Of a stretch of 61,612 nt of DNA, positions 14,021 to 23,031 are shown piece by piece (the stretch's first letter is position 1; each line of letters begins with the position of its first letter). Location of the stretch: the NCBI GenBank assembly GCA_016192705.1, contig JACPTQ010000040.1, positions 54,936-116,547 of the forward strand, written 5' to 3'. The translations under genes were made by a program, and so were the position numbers. Source of the DNA: Deltaproteobacteria bacterium (GTDB lineage: Bacteria; Myxococcota; JACPTQ01). The notes below the pieces were generated by a model. That model did not search any database. It was given only the letters and a program-made list of their open reading frames with translations, and had not been told where the DNA came from.

Positions 14021-17000
14021 TCAGCTTCCGACCGACTGTGTCTCTTCAATCAGCTCAACATCGAGCGCGAGGCTCTGGAGCTCCTTCACGAGCACGTTGA
14101 AGCTCTCGGGCAACCCGCTCTCGAGCACATGCTCATTCTTCACGATGTTCTCGTACATGCGCGTGCGGCCAACGACGTCGTCGCTCTTGACCGTCAAGAA
14201 CTCCTGAAGCGAATACGCCGCGCCGTACGCCTCCATCGCCCACACTTCCATCTCACCGAGCCGCTGACCGCCGAACTGCGCCTTACCCCCAAGCGGCTGC
14301 TGCGTGACAAGCGAGTAAGGCCCAATCGACCGCGCGTGAATCTTGTCGTCGACCAGATGGTGAAGCTTCATCATATACATGACGCCAATCGTCACCTTCT
14401 GATCAAACGCCTCACCGCTCCGCCCATCGCGAAGCGACATCTGCCCAAGCGACTCAACGCCCGCCGACTCCAGCATCCGCCGAATCTCCGCCTCGGGCGC
14501 GCCGTCAAACACCGGCGTCGACACATGGATCCCGTCCTTAACGAGTTTCGCGAAACGCACGAGGTCCTTGTCTTTCAACGAATCGATGAAATCGTCGAGG
14601 CCTGCCGTGTCGTACGCTTTCTTCAGCTCCTTGCGGAGCGCTTCGGCGCTAAACTTCTCCTCGACGATTTGGTTCAGGCGTTCGCCGATCTTCCGCGCCG
14701 CCCAACCCATGTGCGTCTCGAGAATCTGCCCGACGTTCATACGCGATGGAACGCCGAGCGGATTAAGCACGATGTCGACCGGCGTCCCATCTGGCATGTA
14801 CGGCATCTCTTCCTCGGGAAGAATGCGCGACACAACGCCCTTATTGCCGTGCCGACCGGCCATCTTGTCGCCGACCTGAATCTTCCGCTTGATGGCGACG
14901 TAAACCTTGACCATCTTGATGACGCCGGGCGGCAACTCATCGCCCTTCTTGAGCTTCGCGATCTTCTCGGCAAATGTGAGCTTCACGAGCTCGATCTGCT
15001 CGTTCAAACTCTCGATAACCTTGAGCGCCTTGTTATCCGTCTTCTCATCTCCAACTGAAATCTCGCCCCAGAACTTTTGCGGAATCTGGTCGAGGATCTC
15101 CTCCGTGACGACGTCCCCTTTCTTAAGGAGGACTTTCCCCTTGTCATCCGACACACGCCCCGCGACCTCTTTCCCCGCGAAGAGCTTTCGAACGCGTCGG
15201 AACGCCGAGTCGCGAATGATCTTGATGGTGTCGTTCTGGTCTTCGAGGAGACGCGCCTCTTCTTGGTCTTCGATCTCCTTCGCACGCTCGTCTTTATCGA
15301 TCCCCTTGCGACTAAAAAGCCGCGCGTTGATCACGGTTCCAACAACACCCGGCGGCACGCGAAGCGACGTGTCGCGCACATCGCCCGCCTTCTCGCCAAA
15401 GATCGCCCGCAGCAACTTCTCTTCAGGCGAAAGCTGCGTCTCACCCTTCGGCGTGACCTTGCCAACCAAGATGTCGCCCGGACGCACCTCGGCGCCGAGG
15501 CGAATAATCCCGCTGTCGTCCAAGTCCTTGAGGGCCTCTTCGCCGACGTTCGGAATATCGCGCGTAATCTCTTCGCGTCCGAGCTTCGTGTCGCGCGCAA
15601 CGCACTCGAACTCCTCGATGTGGATCGACGTGAAGACGTCTTCCTTGACCGTGCGCTCGCTGAGAAGGATCGAATCCTCGAAGTTGTAACCGCCCCACGG
15701 GTTGAGGCACGTGTTTTGATTCGAGCGCTGGAACTTCACGAGGTTGTAAATGTCGACCTCGCTGTGGACCTCGCCCGACGTATCGTCACTCTTCACAACG
15801 ATGCGCGTTGCATCGACGGCGTCGACAACGCCCTCGCGCCGCGCCACCACCGCAACGCCCGAATCCCGCGCCACGATCGCCTCGACGCCCGTTCCGACGA
15901 GCGGCGCCTCCGTCTTAATGAGAGGAACCGCCTGGCGCTGCATGTTGGATCCCATGAGGGCGCGGTTTGCGTCGTCGTTCTCAAGGAACGGAATGAGCGA
16001 CGCCGCGACCGACACCAGCTGGTTCGGCGACACGTCCATGAGCTGCACGTCTTCCGGTTTCGACGACAAGAAGTCGGGTCCGCGACGACACTGCACAAAC
16101 GCCTCGCTGAATCTCCCCTTCTTGTCGATGAGCGAGTTCGCCTGCGCGATGACGTGCTTCTCCTCTTCAAGCGCGCTGAAATACTCGACGTCGGTCGTGG
16201 CCCGTCCGCCCGCACATTTCCGATACGGCGTTTCGATGAAGCCGTACGAGTTGACGCGCGCGTACGTCGACAGCGACGCGATGAGACCGATGTTCGGACC
16301 TTCCGGCGTCTCGATCGGGCAAATGCGCCCATAGTGCGTTGGGTGGACGTCGCGCACCTCGAATCCGGCGCGCTCGCGCGTGAGGCCGCCCGGCCCCAGC
16401 GCCGACAAGCGCCGCTTATGCGTCACCTCGGACAGCGGATTCGTTTGGTCCATAAACTGCGAAAGCTGCGACGAACCAAAAAACTCCTTCACGACCGCGC
16501 TGACCGGCTTCGCGTTGATGAGGTCGTGCGGCATCAGCGTCTCGACCTCTTGAATCGTCATGCGCTCTTTGATGGCGCGCTCCATGCGCACGAGCCCGAT
16601 GCGGTACTGATTCTCGAGAAGCTCGCCGACCGCGCGAACGCGCCGATTCCCGAGGTGATCGATGTCGTCGATTTGCCCCTTGCCGTTTTTTAGATCGATG
16701 AGATATCGAACCACCTCGAGGATGTCGCGCTTCGTAAGGACCGTGTTTTCGAGTGCTTCGTCAAAGTTGAACTTGTAATTCAACTTCAAACGACCAACCT
16801 TCGAGAGGTCGTACCGCTCGGGGTTGAAGAAGAGCCCGTTAAACACGTTGAGCGCCGTCTCTTTCGTTGGCGGATCGCCCGGTCGCAGGCGTCGATAAAT
16901 CTCGAGGATCGCCTCCTCGGCTGTGTTGATCTTGTCCGACATGAGCGTGTCTCGGAAAAACGACCCGACGTTCAGGTCGTCGATAAACAACACCTCGATC

Positions 17001-18022
17001 GTTTCAACTTTTCGCTTGCGAAGCTCTTCGAGGTTTTGCTCCGTCACTTCTTCATTGCACTCGATAAAGATCTCGCCCGTTACAGTGTCGACAATGTCGT
17101 GCGCCGAAACCTTCCCAAAAACATCCTCGGGCTCAACGGGAATCCGATGAATCCCCGACTGCTCGAGCTTCTTGAGCGCTCCCTTCGTGAACTTTCGGCC
17201 CTTCTTAACGAGGACTTCCTTCGTCTTCGGATTGACAACGTCGCGCGTCGCGCGTTGCCCTGGCAACAGATCGAAGTTGATATCTTTCGCGAATTTCTTT
17301 CGATCCTCGATGTAAATCGTTTCCGTCGCATAGAAGTAATTGAGAAGCTCCTCAACCGAGAAACCGAGCGCGCGCAACAAAACCGTCGCGGGCATCTTGC
17401 GGCGGCGATCGATCCGCACGTACAAAATGTCCTTCGGGTCAAACTCGAAATCGAGCCACGACCCACGGTACGGAATCACCCGAGCGCTGTAGAGCAGTTT
17501 CCCCGACGCATGCGTCTTGCCACGATCGTGGTCAAAGAATACGCCCGGCGAACGGTGCAGTTGGCTCACCACGACGCGCTCGGTGCCGTTAATAATGAAC
17601 GTTCCCGTCTCCGTCATGAGCGGGATTTCGCCAAAATAAACCTCTTGCTCCTTGACGTCGCGAATCGACCGCACGCTCGTCGTTTCGTTGACGTCCCAAA
17701 CGACCAGCCGGATCAACACCTTGACCGGCGCCGCGAACGTCATCCCGCGCGCGCGACACTCATCAACGTCGTATTTCGGTTTCTCGAGGTGGTAGCTGAC
17801 GAAATCGAGCTCCGACACGCCGTTAAAATCGCGGATCGGAAAGACGCTCTTGAAAACCGCCTGGAGCCCAATCAGCTCGCGCGATTCCGGCGGCGTATCC
17901 GCCTGGAGAAACCGCTGGAACGAGCGCTTCTGAATGTCGATTAAATTCGGAATATCAACGATCTTCCCGATTCGGCCAAAGCTCCTCCGAACACGAAAAT
18001 TGTCTTGGATTACGGCACCCAT
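14021..18022 (-). CDS. rpoB: DNA-directed RNA polymerase subunit beta
   Basis: RpoB forms the other half of the polymerase active-site cleft. The 1,333 residues include the rifampicin-pocket region [31 protein letters not shown], in which the Asp, His and Ser positions most often mutated in resistant strains are the sensitive residues. [24 protein letters not shown] and [14 protein letters not shown] are also present. The start is preceded by GGAGG. An attenuator-like hairpin lies between rplL and this gene. Confidence 0.99.
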   Translation of the reverse strand: MGAVIQDNFRVRRSFGRIGKIVDIPNLIDIQKRSFQRFLQADTPPESRELIGLQAVFKSVFPIRDFNGVSELDFVSYHLEKPKYDVDECRARGMTFAAPVKVLIRLVVWDVNETTSVRSIRDVKEQEVYFGEIPLMTETGTFIINGTERVVVSQLHRSPGVFFDHDRGKTHASGKLLYSARVIPYRGSWLDFEFDPKDILYVRIDRRRKMPATVLLRALGFSVEELLNYFYATETIYIEDRKKFAKDINFDLLPGQRATRDVVNPKTKEVLVKKGRKFTKGALKKLEQSGIHRIPVEPEDVFGKVSAHDIVDTVTGEIFIECNEEVTEQNLEELRKRKVETIEVLFIDDLNVGSFFRDTLMSDKINTAEEAILEIYRRLRPGDPPTKETALNVFNGLFFNPERYDLSKVGRLKLNYKFNFDEALENTVLTKRDILEVVRYLIDLKNGKGQIDDIDHLGNRRVRAVGELLENQYRIGLVRMERAIKERMTIQEVETLMPHDLINAKPVSAVVKEFFGSSQLSQFMDQTNPLSEVTHKRRLSALGPGGLTRERAGFEVRDVHPTHYGRICPIETPEGPNIGLIASLSTYARVNSYGFIETPYRKCAGGRATTDVEYFSALEEEKHVIAQANSLIDKKGRFSEAFVQCRRGPDFLSSKPEDVQLMDVSPNQLVSVAASLIPFLENDDANRALMGSNMQRQAVPLIKTEAPLVGTGVEAIVARDSGVAVVARREGVVDAVDATRIVVKSDDTSGEVHSEVDIYNLVKFQRSNQNTCLNPWGGYNFEDSILLSERTVKEDVFTSIHIEEFECVARDTKLGREEITRDIPNVGEEALKDLDDSGIIRLGAEVRPGDILVGKVTPKGETQLSPEEKLLRAIFGEKAGDVRDTSLRVPPGVVGTVINARLFSRKGIDKDERAKEIEDQEEARLLEDQNDTIKIIRDSAFRRVRKLFAGKEVAGRVSDDKGKVLLKKGDVVTEEILDQIPQKFWGEISVGDEKTDNKALKVIESLNEQIELVKLTFAEKIAKLKKGDELPPGVIKMVKVYVAIKRKIQVGDKMAGRHGNKGVVSRILPEEEMPYMPDGTPVDIVLNPLGVPSRMNVGQILETHMGWAARKIGERLNQIVEEKFSAEALRKELKKAYDTAGLDDFIDSLKDKDLVRFAKLVKDGIHVSTPVFDGAPEAEIRRMLESAGVESLGQMSLRDGRSGEAFDQKVTIGVMYMMKLHHLVDDKIHARSIGPYSLVTQQPLGGKAQFGGQRLGEMEVWAMEAYGAAYSLQEFLTVKSDDVVGRTRMYENIVKNEHVLESGLPESFNVLVKELQSLALDVELIEETQSVGS

Positions 18023-18048
18023 TCAATGACCTCCGTACCCGATCGACG

Positions 18049-18076
18049 AAAAAGAGCGGACGCAACCGCCCGCTCT
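18049..18076 (-). terminator. Attenuator-like hairpin between rplL and rpoB
   Basis: Read on the minus strand, AGAGCGG (18070-18076) pairs perfectly with CCGCTCT (18053-18059) across a 10-base loop and is followed by a run of T. This is the form of an intrinsic terminator. In E. coli a partial terminator at the same place lowers rpoBC expression relative to rplJL; a similar role here is inference. Confidence 0.65.
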
Positions 18077-18222
18077 CCGTCCGATCAAAAATCTCAAACC
18101 ACGCCCGCTCGAATCGCCCCGCCCCAAACCGCGCAGATCTTCCCCCTGAACCGTTTTTCGGCTCCAAAAAATCCTGCGACGAGCGACGCCTCCGTCAGGA
18201 GCATTCGCGACGACGTCTTCGC

Positions 18223-18612
18223 TTACTTCACTTCGACAACGGCGCCCGCAGCTTCGAGCTTCGCCTTGACCGACGCCGCCTCATCCTTCGAGACGCCCGT
18301 CTTAACCGGCTTCGGCGCACCCTCAACGAGGTCTTTCGCCTCTTTGAGGCCGAGCCCCGTGAGCGCGCGAACCTCTTTGATGACGTCGATCTTCTTCGCG
18401 CCCATCGAGGCGAGAATGACGTCAAACTCCGTCTTCTCCTCGGCCGCCGCCGCTGCCGGCGCGCCGCCCGGCGCTGCAACTGCCGCAACCGCAACTGGCG
18501 CCGCCGCCGAAACGCCCCATTTCGTCTCAAGCGCCTTCGTCAGGTTCGCGATATCGAGAACAGACAAGCTGCTCAGATAGTCAACAACCTTTTCCTGTGT
18601 AAGCTCAGACAT
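18223..18612 (-). CDS. rplL: 50S ribosomal protein L7/L12
   Basis: L7/L12 forms the flexible stalk that recruits translation GTPases. The 129-residue product has the N-terminal dimerisation helices ([20 protein letters not shown]), an Ala/Pro/Gly hinge of about 25 residues, and the C-terminal domain with [25 protein letters not shown] and ending AAGAVVEVK. It follows rplJ by 51 bases, and 200 bases lie between it and rpoB. Confidence 0.98.
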   Translation of the reverse strand: MSELTQEKVVDYLSSLSVLDIANLTKALETKWGVSAAAPVAVAAVAAPGGAPAAAAAEEKTEFDVILASMGAKKIDVIKEVRALTGLGLKEAKDLVEGAPKPVKTGVSKDEAASVKAKLEAAGAVVEVK

Positions 18613-18663
18613 CTCCGCATCCTCCTAACTAAAAGTCCTTAACAGAAACCTCTTCAAAAACCC

Positions 18664-19188
18664 TTACTCGCCCTTTTCGAGCTGGCGCTTTCGCGCGTCT
18701 AACACGTTGACAAGCCCACCCGGCGCCGCCGCAAGCACACGAACAAACTGGCTCGCCGGCGTCTGCAACAATCCAAGGAACTGCGCGCGCAACGTATCGA
18801 GAGACGGCATCGACGCGAGCGCCTTCAACCCAGCGACATCGAGCGCTTTCCCCTGCAAACAGCCGCCGCGAAGCTTCAACTTCTCGTTCGCCTTCGCGGC
18901 ATCGGTCATCGCCTTGGCCGGTCCCACCGGACTCGAGTCGGAATACGCAAGCCCCGTCGGCCCAACAAACTCATCAACCGCCGCCTCAAGCCCCGTCCCC
19001 TTCGCCGCGATTCGCGCGAGGGTGTTCTTGACGACTCTAAACTTGACGCCCTCTTTCCGAAGCGCCCCACGAAGGCTGTTGATCTCCTCGACCTTCAACC
19101 CGCGAAAATCAGCGACGACGGCCGCCTGAATATTCACGAACTCCGCCTTCAGCCTATCGATTTCTTCTTTTTTCTCAGTTCTATTCAT
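18664..19188 (-). CDS. rplJ: 50S ribosomal protein L10
   Basis: L10 anchors L7/L12 dimers to the ribosome. The 174 residues include VVADFRGLKVEEINSLRGALRKEG, the VVKNTLARIAAKG motif and the C-terminal helix (PGGLVNVLDARKRQLEKG) that binds L12 dimers. Only 15 bases separate it from rplA, so there is no long L10-binding leader of the E. coli type immediately upstream. Confidence 0.97.
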   Translation of the reverse strand: MNRTEKKEEIDRLKAEFVNIQAAVVADFRGLKVEEINSLRGALRKEGVKFRVVKNTLARIAAKGTGLEAAVDEFVGPTGLAYSDSSPVGPAKAMTDAAKANEKLKLRGGCLQGKALDVAGLKALASMPSLDTLRAQFLGLLQTPASQFVRVLAAAPGGLVNVLDARKRQLEKGE

Positions 19189-19203
19189 CGCCTACGTCCT
19201 TCT

Positions 19204-19908
19204 TCAGACCTTCGCTACGCCAAACTGAAGCGCGTCGAGCTTAACCCCAGGGCCATGCGTCGACGACACCGTCACGCTTCGAACGTACGTTCCCTTTGCC
19301 GATGCTGGCCTCGCCTTTAAGATGACTTCCATGAGCGTGTTCAAGTTGTCGCGAAGTTTCTCAGCCTCAAACGACTTCTTCCCGATGGGAACGTGAACGA
19401 TCCCCGCCTTCTCAACGCGAAACTCGACTTTACCGGCCTTGAGCTCCCGAATCGCCTTCGCGACGTCGGGCGTCACCGTTCCCACCTTGGGATTCGGCAT
19501 CAACCCGCGCGGACCGAGAACTTTTCCAAGTTTACCGACGACACCCATCATATCGGGCGCGGCGATCACCTTGTCGAAATCGAGAAACCCCTTTGAAATC
19601 TTTTCGCCCAAATCCTCGGCTCCGATCACATCGGCGCCGGCCGCCTCCGCCTCTTTCGCCTTGTCGCCCTTCGCAAACACGGCAATCCGAACCGTCTTTC
19701 CCGTTCCGTGTGGTAAAACCACGGCCCCACGCACCATCTGATCCGCGTACTTCGGGTTCACACCGAGCCGGATCGCGACGTCGATCGTCTCGTTGTACTT
19801 CGCGGTCGCCGATTCACGAACCAATTTGACCGCCTCATCCACGGTGTATTTCTTATCGACGCCGATCTTCTCGGCCGCTGCTCGAAATTTCTTTCCCGCC
19901 TTTGCCAT
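19204..19908 (-). CDS. rplA: 50S ribosomal protein L1
   Basis: L1 forms the mobile stalk that helps release deacylated tRNA, and in other bacteria it represses the L11 operon. The product is about 234 residues. Signatures are [26 protein letters not shown], the [16 protein letters not shown] motif and [20 protein letters not shown] chose the ATG at 19908 over the GTG one codon earlier. It is 11 bases after rplK. Confidence 0.97.
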   Translation of the reverse strand: MAKAGKKFRAAAEKIGVDKKYTVDEAVKLVRESATAKYNETIDVAIRLGVNPKYADQMVRGAVVLPHGTGKTVRIAVFAKGDKAKEAEAAGADVIGAEDLGEKISKGFLDFDKVIAAPDMMGVVGKLGKVLGPRGLMPNPKVGTVTPDVAKAIRELKAGKVEFRVEKAGIVHVPIGKKSFEAEKLRDNLNTLMEVILKARPASAKGTYVRSVTVSSTHGPGVKLDALQFGVAKV

Positions 19909-19919
19909 CACATCCCTCG

Positions 19920-20345
19920 CTATCCGACGACTTCGATTCCCATGCTGCGCGCTGTCCCCTCGACCGTTCGCACCGCTGAATCCAGCGTGTGGCAGTTAAG
20001 ATCCGGCAGCTTCATTTGCGCGATCTCTTTGACCTGCGCCTTCGTCACTTTTCCAACTTTGTCCTTGTTCGGAACGCCCGAACCCTTTTCAACCTTCGCG
20101 GCTTTGGCGAGGAGGATCGACGTCGGCGGCGTTTTGCAGATAAATGAGAAGCTCCTGTCGGAGTAAACCGTGATGACGACCGGGATGATAAGCCCCTCTT
20201 GCGACGCGGTTTTCGCGTTGAACTCTTTGCAAAACTGCACAATGTTCACGCCATGCTGACCAAGCGCCGGGCCGACCGGGGGCGCTGGATTCGCCTTCCC
20301 TGCGGGACACTGCAACTTCACAAATGCCGAAACTTTCTTCGCCAT
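19920..20345 (-). CDS. rplK: 50S ribosomal protein L11
   Basis: L11 forms the GTPase-associated centre and is needed for RelA activation. The 141-residue length is canonical, as are [24 protein letters not shown], the [17 protein letters not shown] segment and the C-terminal [25 protein letters not shown]. It follows nusG by 14 bases and precedes rplA by 11 bases. Confidence 0.98.
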   Translation of the reverse strand: MAKKVSAFVKLQCPAGKANPAPPVGPALGQHGVNIVQFCKEFNAKTASQEGLIIPVVITVYSDRSFSFICKTPPTSILLAKAAKVEKGSGVPNKDKVGKVTKAQVKEIAQMKLPDLNCHTLDSAVRTVEGTARSMGIEVVG

Positions 20346-20359
20346 CGCCTTCTCCTAAC

Positions 20360-20905
20360 CTACGACTTTTCGACCTGGCCGAAATCGAGCTCAATCGGCG
20401 TCGGGCGACCAAAAATCGCCACGGAAACCTTAACTTTCCCTTTTTCGTGGTTGACTTCCTCGATCGAACCACTGAAGTTTTGGAATGGCCCATCGATGAC
20501 TCTCACCGCGTCACCCTCTTCAAAATCGAAGCGGGGCTTGGGTTTGAGCGCACCTTCCGTAATCCGATTCGTGATCTTTTCAATCTCCGCCTCGGGCACC
20601 GGCGGCGGATTGGCCTGATCGTCGCCGACGAAACCCATGATCTTCGGCGTGTTCTTGACGAGGTGCCACGTCTCTTTGTTCATCTCCATCTTGACGAACA
20701 TGTAGTTCGGATAAAGTTTCCGCGTCGTCGTCTTCCGCTCGCCGCGCACCGTCTCAACGACATTTTCGATCGGCACGAAGATCTGCTCGAACTTGTCGTC
20801 CATCTTGTGCAGCTTGATCCGCTCCTGGAGCGAGTTCTTCGCCTTGTTCTCAAACCCCGCGTACGTCTGCACGATGTACCAGCGCTTTGCTATCGTCTCT
20901 GTCAT
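20360..20905 (-). CDS. nusG: Transcription antitermination/termination factor NusG
   Basis: NusG bridges RNA polymerase to Rho or to S10. The start MTETIAKRWYIVQTYAGFENK at 20905 follows GGAAG, so the few upstream in-frame codons are left out (181 residues). The NGN domain shows KLYPNYMFVKMEMN and WHLVKNTPKIMGFVG, and the KOW domain shows FEEGDAVRVIDGPFQNFSGSIEEVN. It lies just after secE in the usual secE-nusG-rplK order. Confidence 0.97.
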   Translation of the reverse strand: MTETIAKRWYIVQTYAGFENKAKNSLQERIKLHKMDDKFEQIFVPIENVVETVRGERKTTTRKLYPNYMFVKMEMNKETWHLVKNTPKIMGFVGDDQANPPPVPEAEIEKITNRITEGALKPKPRFDFEEGDAVRVIDGPFQNFSGSIEEVNHEKGKVKVSVAIFGRPTPIELDFGQVEKS

Positions 20906-20920
20906 CGCCGCTTCCATCAC

Positions 20921-21295
20921 TCAGTAAATCGCCAAAGTCAGCTTTCCGAACACAAAGTCAAAAAGGCCCAGAATAAGCGACACGATAACGGAGGTCGCGA
21001 TGACAACCATCGTCGCCGCGTACGTCTCTTTTTTTGTCGGCCACGTCACCTTGCGAAGTTCGCCGACGCAATCGCTCAGCCACTCATTAACGCGATGGTG
21101 GCGCCACAGAAACGCTGTTCCCAGAAACGCAAAACCGAAGCCGATAACATCGGTCAGCTTTACGTTCTCACCAATCAGGTGAGAGTCGTGCCATCGGAGC
21201 CAATCCCAAACCGTCGCGAACCCTTTGGACAAAATGAGCCAAAGGAGAAGGCCGGCCAGCATGTAACCGACAGTTATGTATCGCGCAACACCCAT
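20921..21295 (-). CDS. secE: Preprotein translocase subunit SecE
   Basis: SecE clamps SecY in the inner-membrane translocon. The 124-residue form has three predicted membrane segments, like the enterobacterial type: about residues 7-25, 47-64 and 98-120. The signature amphipathic helix plus WPTKKET sequence (CVGELRKVTWPTKKET) precedes the last segment. It is located between tRNA-Trp and nusG, the canonical neighbourhood. Confidence 0.95.
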   Translation of the reverse strand: MGVARYITVGYMLAGLLLWLILSKGFATVWDWLRWHDSHLIGENVKLTDVIGFGFAFLGTAFLWRHHRVNEWLSDCVGELRKVTWPTKKETYAATMVVIATSVIVSLILGLFDFVFGKLTLAIY

Positions 21296-21383
21296 GCGCC
21301 CCTCGCCCGCGGAAACACCCGCGAAATCAAAAAGTCGCGTACTCTACGACACCCGCCTAACGGGCGTCAACACCAAAAAAATA

Positions 21384-21456
21384 CAGGCCAGGAGGGACTC
21401 GAACCCCCAACCCACGGATTTGGAGTCCGTTGCTCTACCGTTAGAGCTACTGGCCT
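21384..21456 (-). tRNA. tRNA-Trp (CCA anticodon)
   Basis: On the minus strand the acceptor stem AGGCCAG pairs with CTGGCCT, with G as the discriminator base. The anticodon stem ACGGA/TCCGT encloses the loop CTCCAAA with anticodon CCA. The T arm contains GGTTCGAGTCC. CCA is not encoded. A repeat element (21457-21541) begins at the base next to its 5' end. Confidence 0.97.
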
Positions 21457-21541
21457 ATTTTGTCGGCCGTCTTCGAGCACAAGCCAGTGGCTTGTGCGTG
21501 CCGACAAAATGGGTGAGCGCCCCTTTAGGGAGCGCGAACCC
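21457..21541. repeat. Double-hairpin repeat, copy A
   Basis: The outer arms ATTTTGTCGGC and GCCGACAAAAT enclose the palindrome GCACAAGCCA-G-TGGCTTGTGC. A second hairpin segment follows (GGGTGAGCGC, CCCTTTAGGG, GCGCGAACCC). Its final 79 bases are repeated exactly in copy B. The element touches the 5' end of tRNA-Trp. Confidence 0.85.
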
Positions 21542-21570
21542 CACCAACGCCTCTATTACCCAAACCTCCG

Positions 21571-21651
21571 TTTCGGCCGTCTTCGAGCACAAGCCAGTGG
21601 CTTGTGCGTGCCGACAAAATGGGTGAGCGCCCCTTTAGGGAGCGCGAACCC
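21571..21651. repeat. Double-hairpin repeat, copy B
   Basis: Bases 21573-21651 are identical to 21463-21541 (79 of 79), a direct tandem duplication with a 110-base period. The left T-rich arm differs from copy A just outside the identical block. The central palindrome is the same as in copy A. Confidence 0.85.
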
Positions 21652-21706
21652 TAAACGTCTCTATTCCCTCAACCTCCAACCGCGCATCGATCACAAGCCA
21701 GCAGCT

Positions 21707-21788
21707 ATTTCCGCCGCAATCGGCCGACGACCCAGTGGGTCGTTGGCGCGGCGGAAATGGGGAGGGCGACGGAACGGAGCCCGAACCC
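21707..21788. repeat. Double-hairpin repeat, copy C
   Basis: Arms ATTTCCGCCGC (21707-21717) and GCGGCGGAAAT (21748-21758) are perfectly complementary and enclose ACGACCCA-G-TGGGTCGT. They are followed by a GC-rich segment ending in CGAACCC. The sequence of each arm differs from copies A and B, but pairing is kept. Confidence 0.8.
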
Positions 21789-21840
21789 AACCTCTAACTT
21801 CCGCTTTCCTACCAGGCGACACCTGCGCCTCATCGTGTTT

Positions 21841-21999
21841 CTACTTCCCTTCCTTATGCGCCGTGTGCTTTCCGCACCAAGGGCAATACTTCTTAAGTTG
21901 GAGCTTCTCCTGCATGGTGCGCTTGTTCTTTGTCGTGGAGTAGTTTCGTCGCTTACAGTCACTGCATTCCATTGAAATGATTACGCGTGTTGCGGCCAT
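21841..21999 (-). CDS. rpmG: 50S ribosomal protein L33
   Basis: L33 is a small zinc-ribbon protein near the ribosomal E site. The 52-residue product has two CxxC pairs, CSDC at residues 12-15 and CPWC at 39-42, and the family pattern [11 protein letters not shown] followed by [18 protein letters not shown]. The ATG at 21999 follows GAGGTGAGGT. Its position between tRNA-Thr and tRNA-Trp/secE is the usual one for L33 in this superregion. Confidence 0.95.
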   Translation of the reverse strand: MAATRVIISMECSDCKRRNYSTTKNKRTMQEKLQLKKYCPWCGKHTAHKEGK

Positions 22000-22031
22000 A
22001 CCTCACCTCTTCGCCAAATCTTAAAAAGGTC

Positions 22032-22112
22032 GGGTTCGCGCTCTGCAAGCAGGCGCTCCCCATTTTCGCCACGCGCTCAGCCCACTGGGCTTCGCGCCAT
22101 TGTGGCAAAAAT
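22032..22112. repeat. Double-hairpin repeat, copy D
   Basis: This copy runs opposite to copies A-C. GGGTTCGCGCTC comes first, then CCCATTTTCGCC, the AGCCCA-C-TGGGCT core, and GTGGCAAAAAT closes the outer arm with one mismatch. It lies upstream of rpmG on the minus strand, where tuf is found in many proteobacteria. Confidence 0.75.
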
Positions 22113-22165
22113 AGCGCTGAGGATATCTCATCATCTAACAGGGTTTGTCAACTCTTCGATGAAAA

Positions 22166-22196
22166 AAGCCCATGTCCAGAATTGAACTGGAGACCC
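22166..22196 (-). pseudogene. Duplicated 3' end of tRNA-Thr
   Basis: These 31 bases are identical to 22297-22327, the acceptor 3' strand and T arm of the intact tRNA-Thr, 131 bases away. No matching 5' half is present. On the minus strand the copy ends in CATGGGC followed by a run of six T. It looks like an attachment-site duplicate or a partial tRNA duplication. Confidence 0.75.
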
Positions 22197-22204
22197 GTGC
22201 GAGT

Positions 22205-22258
22205 CCCTGCCTGTTCCGAGGAAGCAGGGCACCCTGCTTCCGAAGATTACAGGCAGTG
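22205..22258. repeat. Strong nested hairpin between tRNA-Thr and its partial copy
   Basis: GGAAGCAGGG (22220-22229) and CCCTGCTTCC (22232-22241) form a perfect 10-bp stem with a two-base loop. It is nested inside CTGCCTGT (22207-22214) and ACAGGCAG (22249-22256). Together with the T-run at 22162-22167 this could act as a terminator or be part of a small RNA. Confidence 0.55.
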
Positions 22259-22297
22259 GCGAGCACTACTCTTCAACTTGGAAAAGATCTTCAGCTA

Positions 22298-22370
22298 AGC
22301 CCATGTCCAGAATTGAACTGGAGACCCCGTCCTTACCAAGGACGTGCTCTACCGACTGAGCTACATGGGC
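22298..22370 (-). tRNA. tRNA-Thr (GGT anticodon)
   Basis: The acceptor stem GCCCATG pairs with CATGGGC. The anticodon stem CGTCC/GGACG holds the loop TTGGTAA with anticodon GGT. The T arm contains AGTTCAATTCT. T is the likely discriminator base, and CCA is not encoded. The 3' half is duplicated at 22166-22196. Confidence 0.96.
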
Positions 22371-22414
22371 CCGTCACGCGGTCACAAATCCATTCTCGTC
22401 CAACCACGCCCTTG

Positions 22415-22498
22415 GGGTTCAGCCTCCGTCTCCGTCGGCTTCACCCATTTTTTCGCCGCAAACCAGCCACTGGCTGCTTTGCCAATCGGCGAAAAAAT
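22415..22498. repeat. Double-hairpin repeat, copy E
   Basis: Same orientation as copy D. GGGTTCAGCCTCC leads into CACCCATTTTTTCGCCG, then the CAGCCA-C-TGGCTG core, and ends CGGCGAAAAAAT. The last base abuts the discriminator base of tRNA-Gly. On the tRNA strand it would form a long hairpin bounded by T-rich and A-rich arms just after the tRNA. Confidence 0.85.
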
Positions 22499-22571
<73 letters not shown>

Positions 22572-22615
22572 GTGACCCCTAAATAAGGCTTTTTCTCCTT
22601 TCGCGTGCGTCATTA

Positions 22616-22688
22616 GGGTTCGCGCTCCGTTTCCGTCGCGCTCACCCATTTTTCTCGCGCTGACAAGCCACTGGCTTGGTAACGCGGG
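22616..22688. repeat. Double-hairpin repeat, copy F
   Basis: It has the family order GGGTTCGCGCTCCG, CTCACCCATTTTT, and the CAAGCCA-C-TGGCTTG core. The right outer arm is degenerate. It is the first of three head-to-tail copies (F, G, H) between tRNA-Gly and tRNA-Tyr. Confidence 0.75.
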
Positions 22689-22693
22689 CCGCT

Positions 22694-22762
22694 GGGGCTC
22701 GCCTCCCTAAAGGGGTCTCGCCCATTTTCGCGGCACGCGCAAGCCACTGGCTTGCTAACGCG
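22694..22762. repeat. Double-hairpin repeat, copy G
   Basis: It has GGGGCTCGCCTCCC, CCTAAAGGGG, TCGCCCATTTTCG and the GCAAGCCA-C-TGGCTTGC core. Its first hairpin has the CCCTAAAGGGG form shared with copies A and B in reverse, and its second resembles copy F. The copy is therefore a mosaic within the family. Confidence 0.75.
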
Positions 22763-22768
22763 CCCTTG

Positions 22769-22851
22769 GGGTTCGACCTCCGTTCCGTCGGTCTCACCCA
22801 TTTTTGCGCCGCAAACCAGCCACTGGCTGCTTTGCCAATCGGCGCAAAAAT
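22769..22851. repeat. Double-hairpin repeat, copy H
   Basis: It has GGGTTCGACCTCCG, CTCACCCATTTTTGCGCCG, the CAGCCA-C-TGGCTG core and the right arm CGGCGCAAAAAT. Like copy E it ends exactly at the base next to a tRNA 3' end, here tRNA-Tyr. Copies E and H are nearly identical except where both outer arms change together (TCGCCG/CGGCGA against GCGCCG/CGGCGC). Confidence 0.85.
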
Positions 22852-22934
<83 letters not shown>

Positions 22935-22944
22935 GTGCCGCGCC

Positions 22945-22972
22945 ATGTTACTTACGAGCGTCGAGAGATCAA
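22945..22972 (-). promoter_or_regulatory. Possible promoter for the tRNA operon
   Basis: TTGATC (22967-22972) and TAACAT (22945-22950) on the minus strand are 16 bases apart and sit about 10 bases before the tRNA-Tyr 5' end. The match is moderate and rests on position and spacing alone. Confidence 0.4.
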
Positions 22973-22991
22973 GTCTTTAGATTTCCTTAAT

Positions 22992-23022
22992 TTGGCTAAG
23001 CTCGGTTACGCGCATATATAAT
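22992..23022 (+). promoter_or_regulatory. Possible promoter directly before the hydrolase start
   Basis: TTGGCT at 22992-22997 is followed 17 bases later by TATATA (23015-23020), which overlaps TATAAT (23017-23022). The ATG of the next gene is only nine bases after TATAAT and has no ribosome-binding site, so the transcript could be leaderless. Confidence 0.45.
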
Positions 23023-23031
23023 GTTGCGCGC

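Noticed and set aside
15077-16693. Long antisense frames over rpoB (and similar ones over tuf, rpoC and groEL)
   Set aside because: They mirror conserved genes on the other strand, are rich in Arg and His and lack ribosome-binding sites.
20324-21943. 539-codon plus-strand open frame across nusG, secE, tRNA-Trp and the repeats
   Set aside because: It crosses a tRNA and several repeats and runs antisense to conserved genes; its product has no recognisable domain. It reflects high GC content.
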